A program made the translations under genes and the position numbers. From NCBI GenBank assembly GCA_023434425.1, contig JAEYSS010000215.1, positions 1 through 13,173 of the forward strand: a stretch of 13,173 nt of DNA, read 5' to 3'. The stretch comes from Pseudomonadota bacterium. GTDB taxonomy: Bacteria > Pseudomonadota > Alphaproteobacteria > Ferrovibrionales > Ferrovibrionaceae. Under the pieces are notes generated by a model, which saw only the letters and a program-made list of their open reading frames with translations, was not told the origin of the DNA and searched no databases. This document shows, piece by piece, positions 1-6,507 of this stretch (its first letter is position 1; every line of letters begins with the position of its first letter).

Positions 1-920
1 TAGATCAGGCCGAGCAGCATCGGCTTGTGGTAGCGGTCGCCGAGCCAGCCGAACAGCCAGCTGCCGAACACGTTGAAGGCGCCGATCACGGCGAGTGCCT
101 GCGCGCTCAGCATCGGGTCGGCGCCGCAATCGGCCAGGAACGTGGGAAGATGCGTGGTGAGGAAGACCAGCTGCAGCCCGCAGACGAAGAAGGCGGCGGC
201 CATCACGATATAGCCGCCATGGTTGGCCGCCTCGCCCAGCGTGCTGCGCATGGTTTCGGCAGCACCCGGCAGCGCCGCGACCGGCACCTTGTCGGCACGG
301 CCGCCGATCAGCGCGGCGGGCAGCATGGCGGCGGCCAGTGCCACGAAGACGAACATCGCCATCTGCCAGCCGCTCGCCTGGATCACGCCCTGCGCCAGCG
401 GGGCGCAGAAGAACGTCCCGATCGAGCCGGCCGCAGAAACCAGCCCGAAGGCGAGGCTGCGGCGCTCGGCCCGCACGACTTTCGCGGCGATCTTGGCGGC
501 AATGCCCGATGTGGTGCAGGACAGCGCGACGCCGATCATGAGGCCTGAACCCAGTGTGACCATCCAGGCCGAGGTCGCATAGGCGGTGAGGATCAGGGCT
601 GCGGCATAGAGCAGGCCGCCGAGCAGCGTGATCATGCGCGTGCCGTATTTGTCGACCAGCGCGCCGGCAAACGGCTGCGAAATGCCCCAGACGATATTCT
701 GGATTGCCAGTGCAAAGGCAAAGTCGGCGGCGGAAATCCCGATATCCCGGGTGATCGGCTGCATGAACAGCCCGAGGCTCTGGCGCATGCCCATGGCCAG
801 CGACAGCATCACGGCCGCGCCGGTCAGGATCGAGACGCTCTGCCACTGGCTGAGCGAAGGATGATGGAAGGATGTGCGAGGGGCGGGGGAACGAGGGGCG
901 GAGGCGGTATCGGTGGCCAT
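1..920 (-). CDS. MFS transporter, C-terminus cut by window edge
   Basis: Reading the minus strand from an ATG at 920-918 gives an open frame of 306 codons that runs off the left edge. It starts MATDTASAPRSPAPR, followed by alternating hydrophobic helices; about eight membrane segments are visible. Between the second and third helices lies GALVDKYGTRM, the loop motif typical of the major facilitator superfamily (MFS). A related loop near the visible end reads FGWLGDRYHKP. The segment GMRQSLGLFMQPI is typical of the OFA/MCT-like MFS branch (organic anion and monocarboxylate carriers), but the substrate cannot be read from sequence. A full protein would be about 400 residues, so roughly a quarter is missing. 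The gene diverges from a LysR-type regulator 201 bp away, the usual arrangement for a transporter controlled by that regulator. No strong ribosome binding site precedes the ATG. Confidence 0.9.
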   Translation of the reverse strand, partial: MATDTASAPRSPAPRTSFHHPSLSQWQSVSILTGAAVMLSLAMGMRQSLGLFMQPITRDIGISAADFAFALAIQNIVWGISQPFAGALVDKYGTRMITLLGGLLYAAALILTAYATSAWMVTLGSGLMIGVALSCTTSGIAAKIAAKVVRAERRSLAFGLVSAAGSIGTFFCAPLAQGVIQASGWQMAMFVFVALAAAMLPAALIGGRADKVPVAALPGAAETMRSTLGEAANHGGYIVMAAAFFVCGLQLVFLTTHLPTFLADCGADPMLSAQALAVIGAFNVFGSWLFGWLGDRYHKPMLLGLI

Positions 921-1121
921 GACGGGCTCTTTATCTACGGGTATCCGGGCGGGGCGGATGATGGGGTGCAGCTCGGCCTAAGTCCAGCGTCGGAATGTAC
1001 CGCTGCAATCCTGTTTCGGTGCGCCCAAGATTACGCTCGGCAGGCGCCACGGGGAGGTGGTAAAAATGCCCAGAGCTTCCGCATAAATGCGCAGACCTCC
1101 TATGACAGCCACCTCCTTCAA
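921..1121. promoter_or_regulatory. Divergent promoter region, MFS transporter / LysR regulator
   Basis: This 201-bp gap separates the divergent transporter and regulator genes, so it must hold both promoters and probably the LysR operator. I could not pick out a convincing -35/-10 pair or an unambiguous T-N11-A LysR box. A short inverted repeat GCAT-AA-ATGC lies at 1081-1090, close to the regulator start. A purine-rich GGGGAGGTGG precedes ATG at 1066, but that ATG opens only a six-codon frame (MPRASA) ending at TAA, out of frame with the regulator. Confidence 0.5.
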
Positions 1122-2039
1122 ATGACCGACTGGGACGATATCCGGCTTTTTCTCGAACTGGCGCGCGAGGGATCGCTGTCGGCCGCCGCCCGTCGCCTGA
1201 AGGTGGATCATTCGACGGTGGCGCGGCGCGTGACGGCGCTGGAGAAGCGTCTCGACCTGCGGCTGTTCGACCGGCTGGCGCGCGGCTATGTGCTGACCGA
1301 GGAAGGCGAAGCCCTGCTCGGCACGGCCGAGCGGATGGAAACCGAGGCGCTCGCCCTGCAGCGTCAGGCCAGCGGGCGTCCGGGCCTGCAGGGCAATGTG
1401 CGGATCAGCACCACGCCGATGCTGGCCAGCCTGTTCCTGCTGCCACGGCTGGTCGGGTTCCGTCAGCAGCATCCCGATATCCGCATCGCGCTGTCGGGCA
1501 ACAACCGTGTGGTCGACCTGAACCGCCGCGAGGCCGATCTCGCGCTCAGGCTGACCAAGCCGAGCGAGAGCGGGCTGATCGCGCGCCGCCTCGGTACGGT
1601 CGGCTTCGGGCTTTACGCCGGCAGTAACTATCTCGCGACCACGAAACCGAAGGAGTATGGCTTCGTCGGTTACGACGAAACGCTGGGCCAGATCAGCCAG
1701 CAGCGCTGGATGGAACAGCAGCTGCGCGGCCGGCAGATCGTCTTCCTGTGCAGCGACATGGCCACCATGTATCACGCCGCCTGCGCCGGTATGGGCGTGG
1801 CGGTGCTGCCGCATTTCGCCGCCACCACCGAACCGCGGCTGCGCCGCGTGCCGGCCGAGACGGAGGCGCCGGACCGCGACGTCTGGCTGCTGGTGCATCC
1901 GGACCTGCGCCGCGCGCCGCGGGTGCGGGCGGCGATGGATTTCCTGGTGGCGCTGTTCGCCCGCGAACGCCGGCTGCTGGAACAGGGCGCTGCCACCCGG
2001 ATCAGCCGGACCAATCGGCGTCGGGCCTTGCCAAGGTGA
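1122..2039 (+). CDS. LysR-type transcriptional regulator
   Basis: The 305-residue protein from ATG 1122 is a standard-length LysR-family regulator. Residues 1-64 form the winged helix-turn-helix: MTDWDDIRLFLELAREGSLS, then SAAARRLKVDHSTVARRVTALE, then LRLFDRLARGYVLTEEG. This matches the family pattern at both the recognition helix and the wing. Residues from about 90 to 295 form the periplasmic-binding-protein-like effector domain. The frame stays open to 861, but the upstream part is rich in unlikely residues and would run into the divergent transporter gene, and family alignment favours 1122. The preceding sequence has no clear Shine-Dalgarno. Its likely targets are the divergent MFS transporter and the downstream amidohydrolase. 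It is not a neighbour of the cyanate genes, so a CynR role is unsupported. Confidence 0.93.
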   Translation: MTDWDDIRLFLELAREGSLSAAARRLKVDHSTVARRVTALEKRLDLRLFDRLARGYVLTEEGEALLGTAERMETEALALQRQASGRPGLQGNVRISTTPMLASLFLLPRLVGFRQQHPDIRIALSGNNRVVDLNRREADLALRLTKPSESGLIARRLGTVGFGLYAGSNYLATTKPKEYGFVGYDETLGQISQQRWMEQQLRGRQIVFLCSDMATMYHAACAGMGVAVLPHFAATTEPRLRRVPAETEAPDRDVWLLVHPDLRRAPRVRAAMDFLVALFARERRLLEQGAATRISRTNRRRALPR

Positions 2040-2049
2040 GGCCGCAGTG

Positions 2050-2078
2050 CTGTGCTGGGCGGAGAGCCCCCCGCACAG
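2050..2078 (+). other. Strong hairpin between LysR gene and amidohydrolase
   Basis: CTGTGC (2050-2055) pairs with GCACAG (2073-2078). Inside, GGGCGG (2057-2062) faces CCCCCC (2067-2072) with one mismatch and a bulged T, around an AGAG loop. The stem ends 11 bases before the ATG of the amidohydrolase and is not followed by a T-run, so it is not a classical terminator. It could dampen read-through or affect initiation of the downstream gene. This is inference from base pairing only. Confidence 0.45.
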
Positions 2079-2089
2079 ACGAGCATCCC

Positions 2090-3286
2090 ATGACCAAAGA
2101 CCTTCTCAAGGATATGCAGGCCTATCGCGACGAACTGACCGCGATCCGCCGCGACATCCACCAGCATCCCGAGACTGCTTTCGAGGAAAACCGCACCGCC
2201 GATATCGTCGCGGCCAAACTGGCGGAATGGGGCATTCCGTTTCATCGCGGCTTAGGGAAAACCGGTGTGGTCGGCACCCTGAAGGGCAGCCGCCCCGGCC
2301 AGCGCAGCATCGCCCTGCGCGCCGACATGGATGCGCTGAACCTGCAGGAAAAGAACACCTTCGCGCATAAATCGGTGCATGACGGCAAGATGCATGCCTG
2401 CGGCCATGACGGCCATACCGCGATGCTGTTGGGTGCTGCGAAGCATCTGGCGCAGCATCGCGACTTCGCCGGCACCCTGCATTTCATCTTCCAGCCCGCC
2501 GAAGAAGGCGAGGGCGGTGCGCGCGTGATGATCGAAGACGGACTCTTCGACATGTTCCCCTGCGATGCGGTTTACGGCATGCACAACATGCCGGGGCTGA
2601 AGCTTGGCGAATTCGCCATCCGGCCCGGTCCGATGATGGCGGCGTCGGACACATGGACTGCGGTGTTCCGCGGCACCGGCGGCCATGGCGCGATGCCGCA
2701 TATGGGCACCGATCCCACCATGCCGGCGGCGGCTTTCGTCACCACCACGCAGGGCATTATCGGGCGCAATGTGAATCCGCAGCATGCTGCGGTGGTCAGC
2801 GTCGGGCATATCGCCGGCGGCGCGTATGGTTCGCCGAATGTGATCCCCTCGGAAGTCACCATCCGCGGCACGGCCCGCAGCTACACGCCGGAGGATCGCG
2901 ACCTGCTGGAGCGTCGCCTGGGTGAAATTGCGCAGGGCGTGGCCGCGGCGCATGGCTGCACGGCGGAGTATCACTATCTGCGGCGCTACCCCTCGCTGCG
3001 CAATGCGCCGGAGCAGACCGCGCTGGCGCTCAAGGCGGCGGCGCTCACGGTGGGCGAGGCCAAGACCGATGGCGATGTCGAACCGCTCACCGGCGCGGAA
3101 GATTTCGCCTTCATGCTGGAGAAGAAGCCCGGCGCCTATATCCTGATCGGCAATGGCGGCAGCATCAGCGACGGCTCCTGTCACTACGTCCACACACCGC
3201 ACTATGACTTCAACGACCAGATCCTCACCACCGGCGCGGCCTACTGGGTCAACCTGGTGGATGTGGAACTGGGCGACGGGCGGTAA
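2090..3286 (+). CDS. M20D-family metallo-amidohydrolase (hippurate hydrolase / N-acyl amino acid amidohydrolase type)
   Basis: The 398-residue protein matches the usual length of M20D peptidases such as HipO and IAA-amino-acid hydrolases. These are cytoplasmic two-metal enzymes that cleave an acyl group from an amino acid. The visible family features are RRDIHQHPETAFEE at about 20-33, ALRADMDALN at 75-84, and HACGHDGHT at 102-110 (metal ligands Cys104 and His106). PAEEG follows at 136-140 (catalytic/ligand glutamates 138 and 139), then GMHN at 163-166 (His165) and HTPHYDFND at 368-376 (His368). GTGGHGAMPH at 195-204 belongs to the dimerisation lid. All expected ligands are present, so it should be active. 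ATG 2090 is chosen because it gives the family N-terminus; the ribosome site (GACGAG) is weak. It lies 50 bp after the LysR gene on the same strand and may be co-regulated with the divergent transporter. The exact substrate is unknown. Confidence 0.92.
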   Translation: MTKDLLKDMQAYRDELTAIRRDIHQHPETAFEENRTADIVAAKLAEWGIPFHRGLGKTGVVGTLKGSRPGQRSIALRADMDALNLQEKNTFAHKSVHDGKMHACGHDGHTAMLLGAAKHLAQHRDFAGTLHFIFQPAEEGEGGARVMIEDGLFDMFPCDAVYGMHNMPGLKLGEFAIRPGPMMAASDTWTAVFRGTGGHGAMPHMGTDPTMPAAAFVTTTQGIIGRNVNPQHAAVVSVGHIAGGAYGSPNVIPSEVTIRGTARSYTPEDRDLLERRLGEIAQGVAAAHGCTAEYHYLRRYPSLRNAPEQTALALKAAALTVGEAKTDGDVEPLTGAEDFAFMLEKKPGAYILIGNGGSISDGSCHYVHTPHYDFNDQILTTGAAYWVNLVDVELGDGR

Positions 3287-3300
3287 GGACACACACTTTT

Positions 3301-3387
3301 TGTCATGGCCGGACTTGATCCGGCCATCCACGCCTTTTCTTTTAGAACCGTAAGACGTGGATGCCCGGGTCAAGCCCGGGCATGACA
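3301..3387. repeat. Paired palindromic intergenic element between convergent genes
   Basis: Two 32-base units, 3301-3332 and 3356-3387, are inverted copies of each other, matching at 28 of 32 positions around a 23-base spacer. Each unit is itself a hairpin: ATGGCCGG/CCGGCCAT in the left and ATGCCCGGG/CCCGGGCAT in the right. The four differences fall as two compensating base-pair changes, so both small stems remain paired. The element lies between the convergent amidohydrolase and MipA-type genes and can act as a two-way terminator or mRNA 3' stabiliser. From memory, very similar CGTGGATGCCCGGG-type palindromes are scattered through many alphaproteobacterial genomes; I could not search for other copies here. 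Confidence 0.8.
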
Positions 3388-3410
3388 GTATTGTTTATGG
3401 GCCGGGTTGA

Positions 3411-4205
3411 TTACCAGTCGATCCCGAGCGTCAGGCCCAGTCGTGCCTGCGTCGGCGAGCCGGCCTGGTCGACCAGCGGGCTGTCGGCGGCGTCGCCGGC
3501 GATGCGGTCGATGCCGGCAAAACCGCCGAGCGAGAGATAGTCGTTCACGCGATAGCGCAGCGACGCGCCCAGGCCATAGGACATGAAGGCGCCGTCCGGC
3601 GCGTAAGCGCGATAGCCCGTGCGTGCCGCCTGGCCGGACGTCACGCCGAAATAGGTTTCGGTGAAGTCGCGGCTCGCCACCGTGGCTTTCGGCCCGACGG
3701 TCAGCATCAGGCTGTCGCTCAGCTTGGTACTCCAGTTGACGAAGACATCGCCGATGGCACCCTCATGGCCGCCGAAGCCCTGGCGCAGTTCGGCGCCGAG
3801 GGTGAAGGGCCGCAGATCGTAATGCACATAACCGCCGGCCTCGCCGGCCGCATCGACATCGCCCATGCCGCGCAGGGCGGCATCGTCATCCTGGTCGCGG
3901 GCCGCGCGGTATTTGATCACCGGGCCGGCGCGCCAGTTTGAGCCCGAGGGCGCCAGGTTGGCGCCGAGCCCGTCGCGGGTCGAGAGGAAAAACCGGTCGG
4001 CATAGCGCAGGTCGAACAGCGGGATCGGATCGGTGTCGTAATTGTCGGAGCCGAGATAGGTCGGCGCGTAGATCGCCCCGCCGCCGATGCTCAGATGCAG
4101 CGGCGTTTCGTCCTTCGGCTTTTCGGCCGTCTGCGCATGCGTCACCGGCGCCGCGAAGGCTGCGGCACAGGCGAGCAGAAGGGCGGCACGGAGGGCGGTG
4201 GACAT
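3411..4205 (-). CDS. MipA/OmpV-family outer-membrane protein
   Basis: Starting at the ATG 4205-4203, the 264-residue product begins with a clear Sec signal peptide: MSTALRAALLLACAAAFAAP, then VTHA, with likely cleavage after Ala24. Family hallmarks follow: a GGGAIYAPTYLGSDNYD strand, then PIPLFDLRYADRFFLSTRDG, GMGDVDAAGEAGGYV, LRQGFGGHEG and ETYFGVTSGQAARTG. The C-terminus is GLTLGIDW; a terminal aromatic residue is what the outer-membrane assembly machinery recognises. MipA-type proteins are small beta-barrels linked to murein hydrolase scaffolding or to osmotic and stress responses; the role here is not known. The frame is open 47 codons further upstream, but only this ATG yields a signal peptide. 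An AGAGG lies 13 bases before it, a rather long spacing. It follows cynF on the same strand after a 194-bp gap with several repeat structures, so it probably has its own promoter. Confidence 0.9.
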   Translation of the reverse strand: MSTALRAALLLACAAAFAAPVTHAQTAEKPKDETPLHLSIGGGAIYAPTYLGSDNYDTDPIPLFDLRYADRFFLSTRDGLGANLAPSGSNWRAGPVIKYRAARDQDDDAALRGMGDVDAAGEAGGYVHYDLRPFTLGAELRQGFGGHEGAIGDVFVNWSTKLSDSLMLTVGPKATVASRDFTETYFGVTSGQAARTGYRAYAPDGAFMSYGLGASLRYRVNDYLSLGGFAGIDRIAGDAADSPLVDQAGSPTQARLGLTLGIDW

Positions 4206-4399
4206 CGGAAGCGCGAAACCTCTGGAGACTGAACGCCCGGCCGGTTCAGCGGTGCCGGGGCGTGTCAGATATTCATGACGGCCAATTACGGCCAGATCGG
4301 GGCGACCGGCGCTGTGTCGGCCGTCGCAAATTTGCGGGTTCGGCAAAGGGGTTAGCGCTCGTGCCGGCGCGGCAGCCGGGCGACTGCCCGGATTCCGGG
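4206..4399 (-). promoter_or_regulatory. Upstream region of the MipA/OmpV gene with several dyads
   Basis: This gap between cynF and the MipA-type gene holds four ordered structures. These are an inverted repeat CTGAAC (4229-4234)/GTTCAG (4244-4249), a tandem direct repeat ACGGCCA at 4278-4284 and 4288-4294 (10-base period), a perfect 12-bp palindrome CGCAAATTTGCG at 4325-4336, and overlapping CCGGGC/GCCCGG stems at 4376-4400 just behind the cynF stop. They suggest regulated expression of the outer-membrane protein and an end signal for cynF. No clear -35/-10 pair was found. Confidence 0.5.
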
Positions 4400-4400
4400 C
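4376..4400 (-). terminator. Possible hairpin end signal after cynF
   Basis: CCGGGC (4376-4381), GCCCGG (4386-4391) and CCGGGC (4395-4400) form two mutually exclusive stems: one with a GACT loop, the other with an ATT loop. They lie directly downstream of the cynF stop codon on the minus strand. No U-run follows, so an intrinsic terminator is only a weak call. Confidence 0.35.
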
Positions 4401-6313
4401 TATCTGCCTGCGGTTTCGGCGATCGCGGTTTTGGCGATGCCCAGCACCTTGATCCGCGAGGCCAGCGTGGTGGGTTTCACCCCCAGCAGGGCGGCGGCGC
4501 CGTTCGGGCCGAAAATCCGCCCGCCGCAGCTTTGCAGGGCGGCGGCGATATTGGCGCGGTCGCGGTCCCTGCGGTCGGCATCGGTCAGCAGCGGCGGCAG
4601 CGAAGACGGGTCGTCTTCCACGGCCACTGCGGCGGGACGCGCGCTGTCGGGCAGTTCGATGCGCAGGCGGCCGTCGCGGGCGAGAATCGCGGCGCGCTCG
4701 ATCATGTTTTCCAGCTCGCGCACATTGCCCGGCCAGTCGTAGCCGGCCAGCCGCCGCATGTCGCCTTCGCTCAAGCGCAGGCCTTCGGTCTTCAGTTTGC
4801 GGCCGGTGCCGCGCAGGAAATGCGCCGCCAGCAGCGGGATATCGGCGCGGCGTTCGCGCAGCGGCACGGATTCAATCGGCACGACATTGAGGCGGAAATA
4901 CAGATCCTCGCGGAAGCGGCCTTTTCTGACTTCCGATTTCAGGTCGCGGTTGGTGGCCGCGATCACCCGCACATCGACATGGCGCGTGCGCTCCTCGCCG
5001 ACGCGTTCGAACTGGCCCTCCTGCAGCACGCGCAGCAGCTTGCCCTGCAGCTCCAGTGGAATTTCGCCCACTTCGTCGAGGAACAGCGTGCCGCTGTCGG
5101 CCAGTTCGAAACGGCCGATGCGGTCGCGCAGGGCACCGGTGAAGGCGCCCTTCACATGGCCGAAGAATTCGCTCTCAAACAGCTCGCGCGGGATGGCGGC
5201 GCAGTTGACGCGGATCAGCGGCCGGTCGAGGCGTTTGCTGGCTTCATGGATGGCGCGCGCGATCAGTTCCTTGCCGGTGCCGCTCTCGCCGGTGACCAGC
5301 ACGGTGGCGTCGGTCGGTGCGACCAGCTCGACCTGGCGCAGCACGCTCTGGATCGCCGCCGAACTGCCGATGATGCCGCGATGATTGCTTTCAGCGCGGA
5401 TTTCCTCCTGCAGATAGGCGTTTTCCAGTTCCAGCTTCTGCCGCAGGCTTTCGACTTCCTCCAGCGCGGCGCGCAGCTTCTCGTCGGCCTCGCGCTTCAG
5501 GCTGACATCGCGGAAGACGACGACCGCGCCCACCACCGCACCGCGGTCGCGGATCGGCGTCGAGGTGTAGTCGACCCAGAAAGGCGTGCCGTCCTTGCGC
5601 CAGAACACCTCGTCGCCGACGGTGTGGATCTGGCCGTCGCGGAAGGCGCCATAGATCGGGCAGTCATGGCCGGGATACTGCGAGCCGTCGGCATGGCTGT
5701 GATGCACCATGGAATGGATGTCATGGCCGACCAGTTCTTCGGCCGTATAGCCCAGCATGCGTTCGGCGGCGGGATTGACGAAGGTGGTCTTGCCTTCCGC
5801 ATTCACGCCGTAGATGCCTTCGCCGGCAGCCGAGAGAATCAGCTGGTTCTCGCGCTCGATGTCGCGGAAGAAACGCTCGACGCGCTGCCATTCGGCCAGG
5901 CCGCCGCGCACGTAATAGTCGGCTTCCGCATCGACGTTGCGGCGGCGCAGCTCATCGAGATCGGTGGCGGTGAGCAGCAGGCGGCCATCAGATCCGAATG
6001 GCGCGCCGACATATTCCACTTTCAGTTCGCGGCCGGTGGCGTGGCGCGGCGTGAGCGAGCGCGTCCACCAGCGGCCTTTCGCGATGACCGCCTGGCTGAA
6101 CACGATCAGCGCCGGGCGCTGGTCGGGATGCAGGTCGGTGACCGAGGTGGCGCAGAGCGTCTCGCGGTCGTAGCCGAACAGGCGGCAGGCGGCCGGGTTG
6201 GCGTCCAGCACGCGGTCGCCGGCCGGGTCGATCACCAGCATGGCCTGCGGCGCGCCCTCGAAAACCGGGTCGACGGGGTCGGCAGAATGGGCAAGGGGCG
6301 CGGCGAGGCTCAT
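4400..6313 (-). CDS. cynF: Sigma-54 enhancer-binding regulator with two PAS domains (CynF-type)
   Basis: This protein of about 637 residues activates sigma-54 promoters. In order (numbered from an alternative GTG at 6316, one codon upstream) it has PAS at about 17-120 and PAS at about 154-272. The second PAS has a His/Cys-rich stretch, HHSHADGSQYPGHDCPIYG, at 205-223. A coiled linker at 272-310 contains KLRAALEEVESLRQKLELEN. The AAA+ domain spans about 313-545, with Walker A GESGTGKE (343-350), the sigma-54 contact loop GAFTGA (390-395), Walker B LFLDEVGE (411-418) and the FYF-type segment REDLYFRLNVVP (469-480). A Fis-type helix-turn-helix closes it at about 588-625 (AALLGVKPTTLASRIK). There is no receiver domain, so the signal is probably sensed by PAS. 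It diverges from cynABDS, the arrangement and class of CynF in the Pseudomonas cynFABDS cluster. The ATG at 6313 (or GTG 6316) has no visible Shine-Dalgarno and directly abuts an operator-like dyad. Confidence 0.93.
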   Translation of the reverse strand: MSLAAPLAHSADPVDPVFEGAPQAMLVIDPAGDRVLDANPAACRLFGYDRETLCATSVTDLHPDQRPALIVFSQAVIAKGRWWTRSLTPRHATGRELKVEYVGAPFGSDGRLLLTATDLDELRRRNVDAEADYYVRGGLAEWQRVERFFRDIERENQLILSAAGEGIYGVNAEGKTTFVNPAAERMLGYTAEELVGHDIHSMVHHSHADGSQYPGHDCPIYGAFRDGQIHTVGDEVFWRKDGTPFWVDYTSTPIRDRGAVVGAVVVFRDVSLKREADEKLRAALEEVESLRQKLELENAYLQEEIRAESNHRGIIGSSAAIQSVLRQVELVAPTDATVLVTGESGTGKELIARAIHEASKRLDRPLIRVNCAAIPRELFESEFFGHVKGAFTGALRDRIGRFELADSGTLFLDEVGEIPLELQGKLLRVLQEGQFERVGEERTRHVDVRVIAATNRDLKSEVRKGRFREDLYFRLNVVPIESVPLRERRADIPLLAAHFLRGTGRKLKTEGLRLSEGDMRRLAGYDWPGNVRELENMIERAAILARDGRLRIELPDSARPAAVAVEDDPSSLPPLLTDADRRDRDRANIAAALQSCGGRIFGPNGAAALLGVKPTTLASRIKVLGIAKTAIAETAGR

Positions 6314-6366
6314 CACGAACTATCGTAATTCAGACTACGAAGCTTCGTATACTACGAATTTTCGTA
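6314..6366. promoter_or_regulatory. Triple dyad operator / upstream activating sequence, TACGAAnnTTCGTA
   Basis: Two near-identical dyads stand at 6336-6349 (TACGAAGCTTCGTA) and 6353-6366 (TACGAATTTTCGTA). A degenerate third copy at 6314-6327 (CACGAACTATCGTA) matches 10 of the 12 defined positions. Centres are 22 and 17 bp apart. They lie about 90-130 bp before the -24 element of cynABDS, the normal distance for enhancer sites of sigma-54 activators, and abut the cynF start codon. The most likely ligand is CynF itself. This would give activation of cynABDS and autoregulation of cynF. Confidence 0.85.
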
Positions 6367-6447
6367 ATATCTTCGGTGGCGGCCCCCTTGGGGATTTATG
6401 CCGGTTTTATGCAGGGCTGGCAGCCAAACGGTGCAGTGCAGCAGGAC

Positions 6448-6463
6448 TGGCACAGTCCTTGCT
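6448..6463 (+). promoter_or_regulatory. Sigma-54 (-24/-12) promoter of cynABDS
   Basis: TGGCACAGTCCTTGCT agrees fully with the sigma-54 consensus TGGCAC-N5-TTGC(A/T). GG is at 6449-6450 and GC at 6461-6462 with correct spacing. Transcription should begin near 6474, giving a leader of about 34 bases before the cynA ATG. It pairs logically with the divergent sigma-54 activator gene and the upstream dyads. Confidence 0.92.
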
Positions 6464-6507
6464 GCTTTCTGAGGCAGGCAAGCCAATCTCAGGGGGAGAG
6501 ACCGATC

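Noticed and set aside
1066..1086. Six-codon leader peptide MPRASA before the LysR gene
   Set aside because: It has a fair ribosome site, but the frame is too short to judge, lacks a control-codon run or paired hairpins, and is out of frame with the regulator.
861..1121. Longer LysR start at 861
   Set aside because: The added 87 residues do not fit the family N-terminus and overlap the start of the divergent transporter gene.
1122..2039. LysR protein as the cyanate regulator CynR
   Set aside because: It lies more than 4 kb from the cyn genes, is divergent from an MFS carrier, and the cyn operon already has a dedicated divergent sigma-54 regulator and matching promoter.
4206..4346. Upstream start for the MipA-type gene at 4346
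   Set aside because: It would bury the signal peptide 47 residues inside the protein; the ATG at 4205 places a normal Sec signal at the N-terminus.
3938..6328. A 796-codon open frame on the plus strand over cynF and the MipA-type gene
   Set aside because: It is antisense to two well-recognised genes and its translation is the low-complexity Ala/Arg/Gly/Gln-rich type produced by GC-rich antisense frames.
6384..6393. CCCC-TT-GGGG in the cynF-cynA gap as an operator
   Set aside because: The dyad is only 4 bp long per arm and of a kind expected by chance in GC-rich DNA.
6419..6435. NtrC-like site GGCAGC-N5-GGTGCA before cynA
   Set aside because: It matches 10 of 12 positions, but the left half is poor and its centre is only about 47 bases from the expected start, too close to the -24 box for a usual NtrC enhancer.
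6376..6507. Extended cynA start at 6376
   Set aside because: The extension would include the sigma-54 promoter and the ribosome site, so it would lie upstream of the transcript start.
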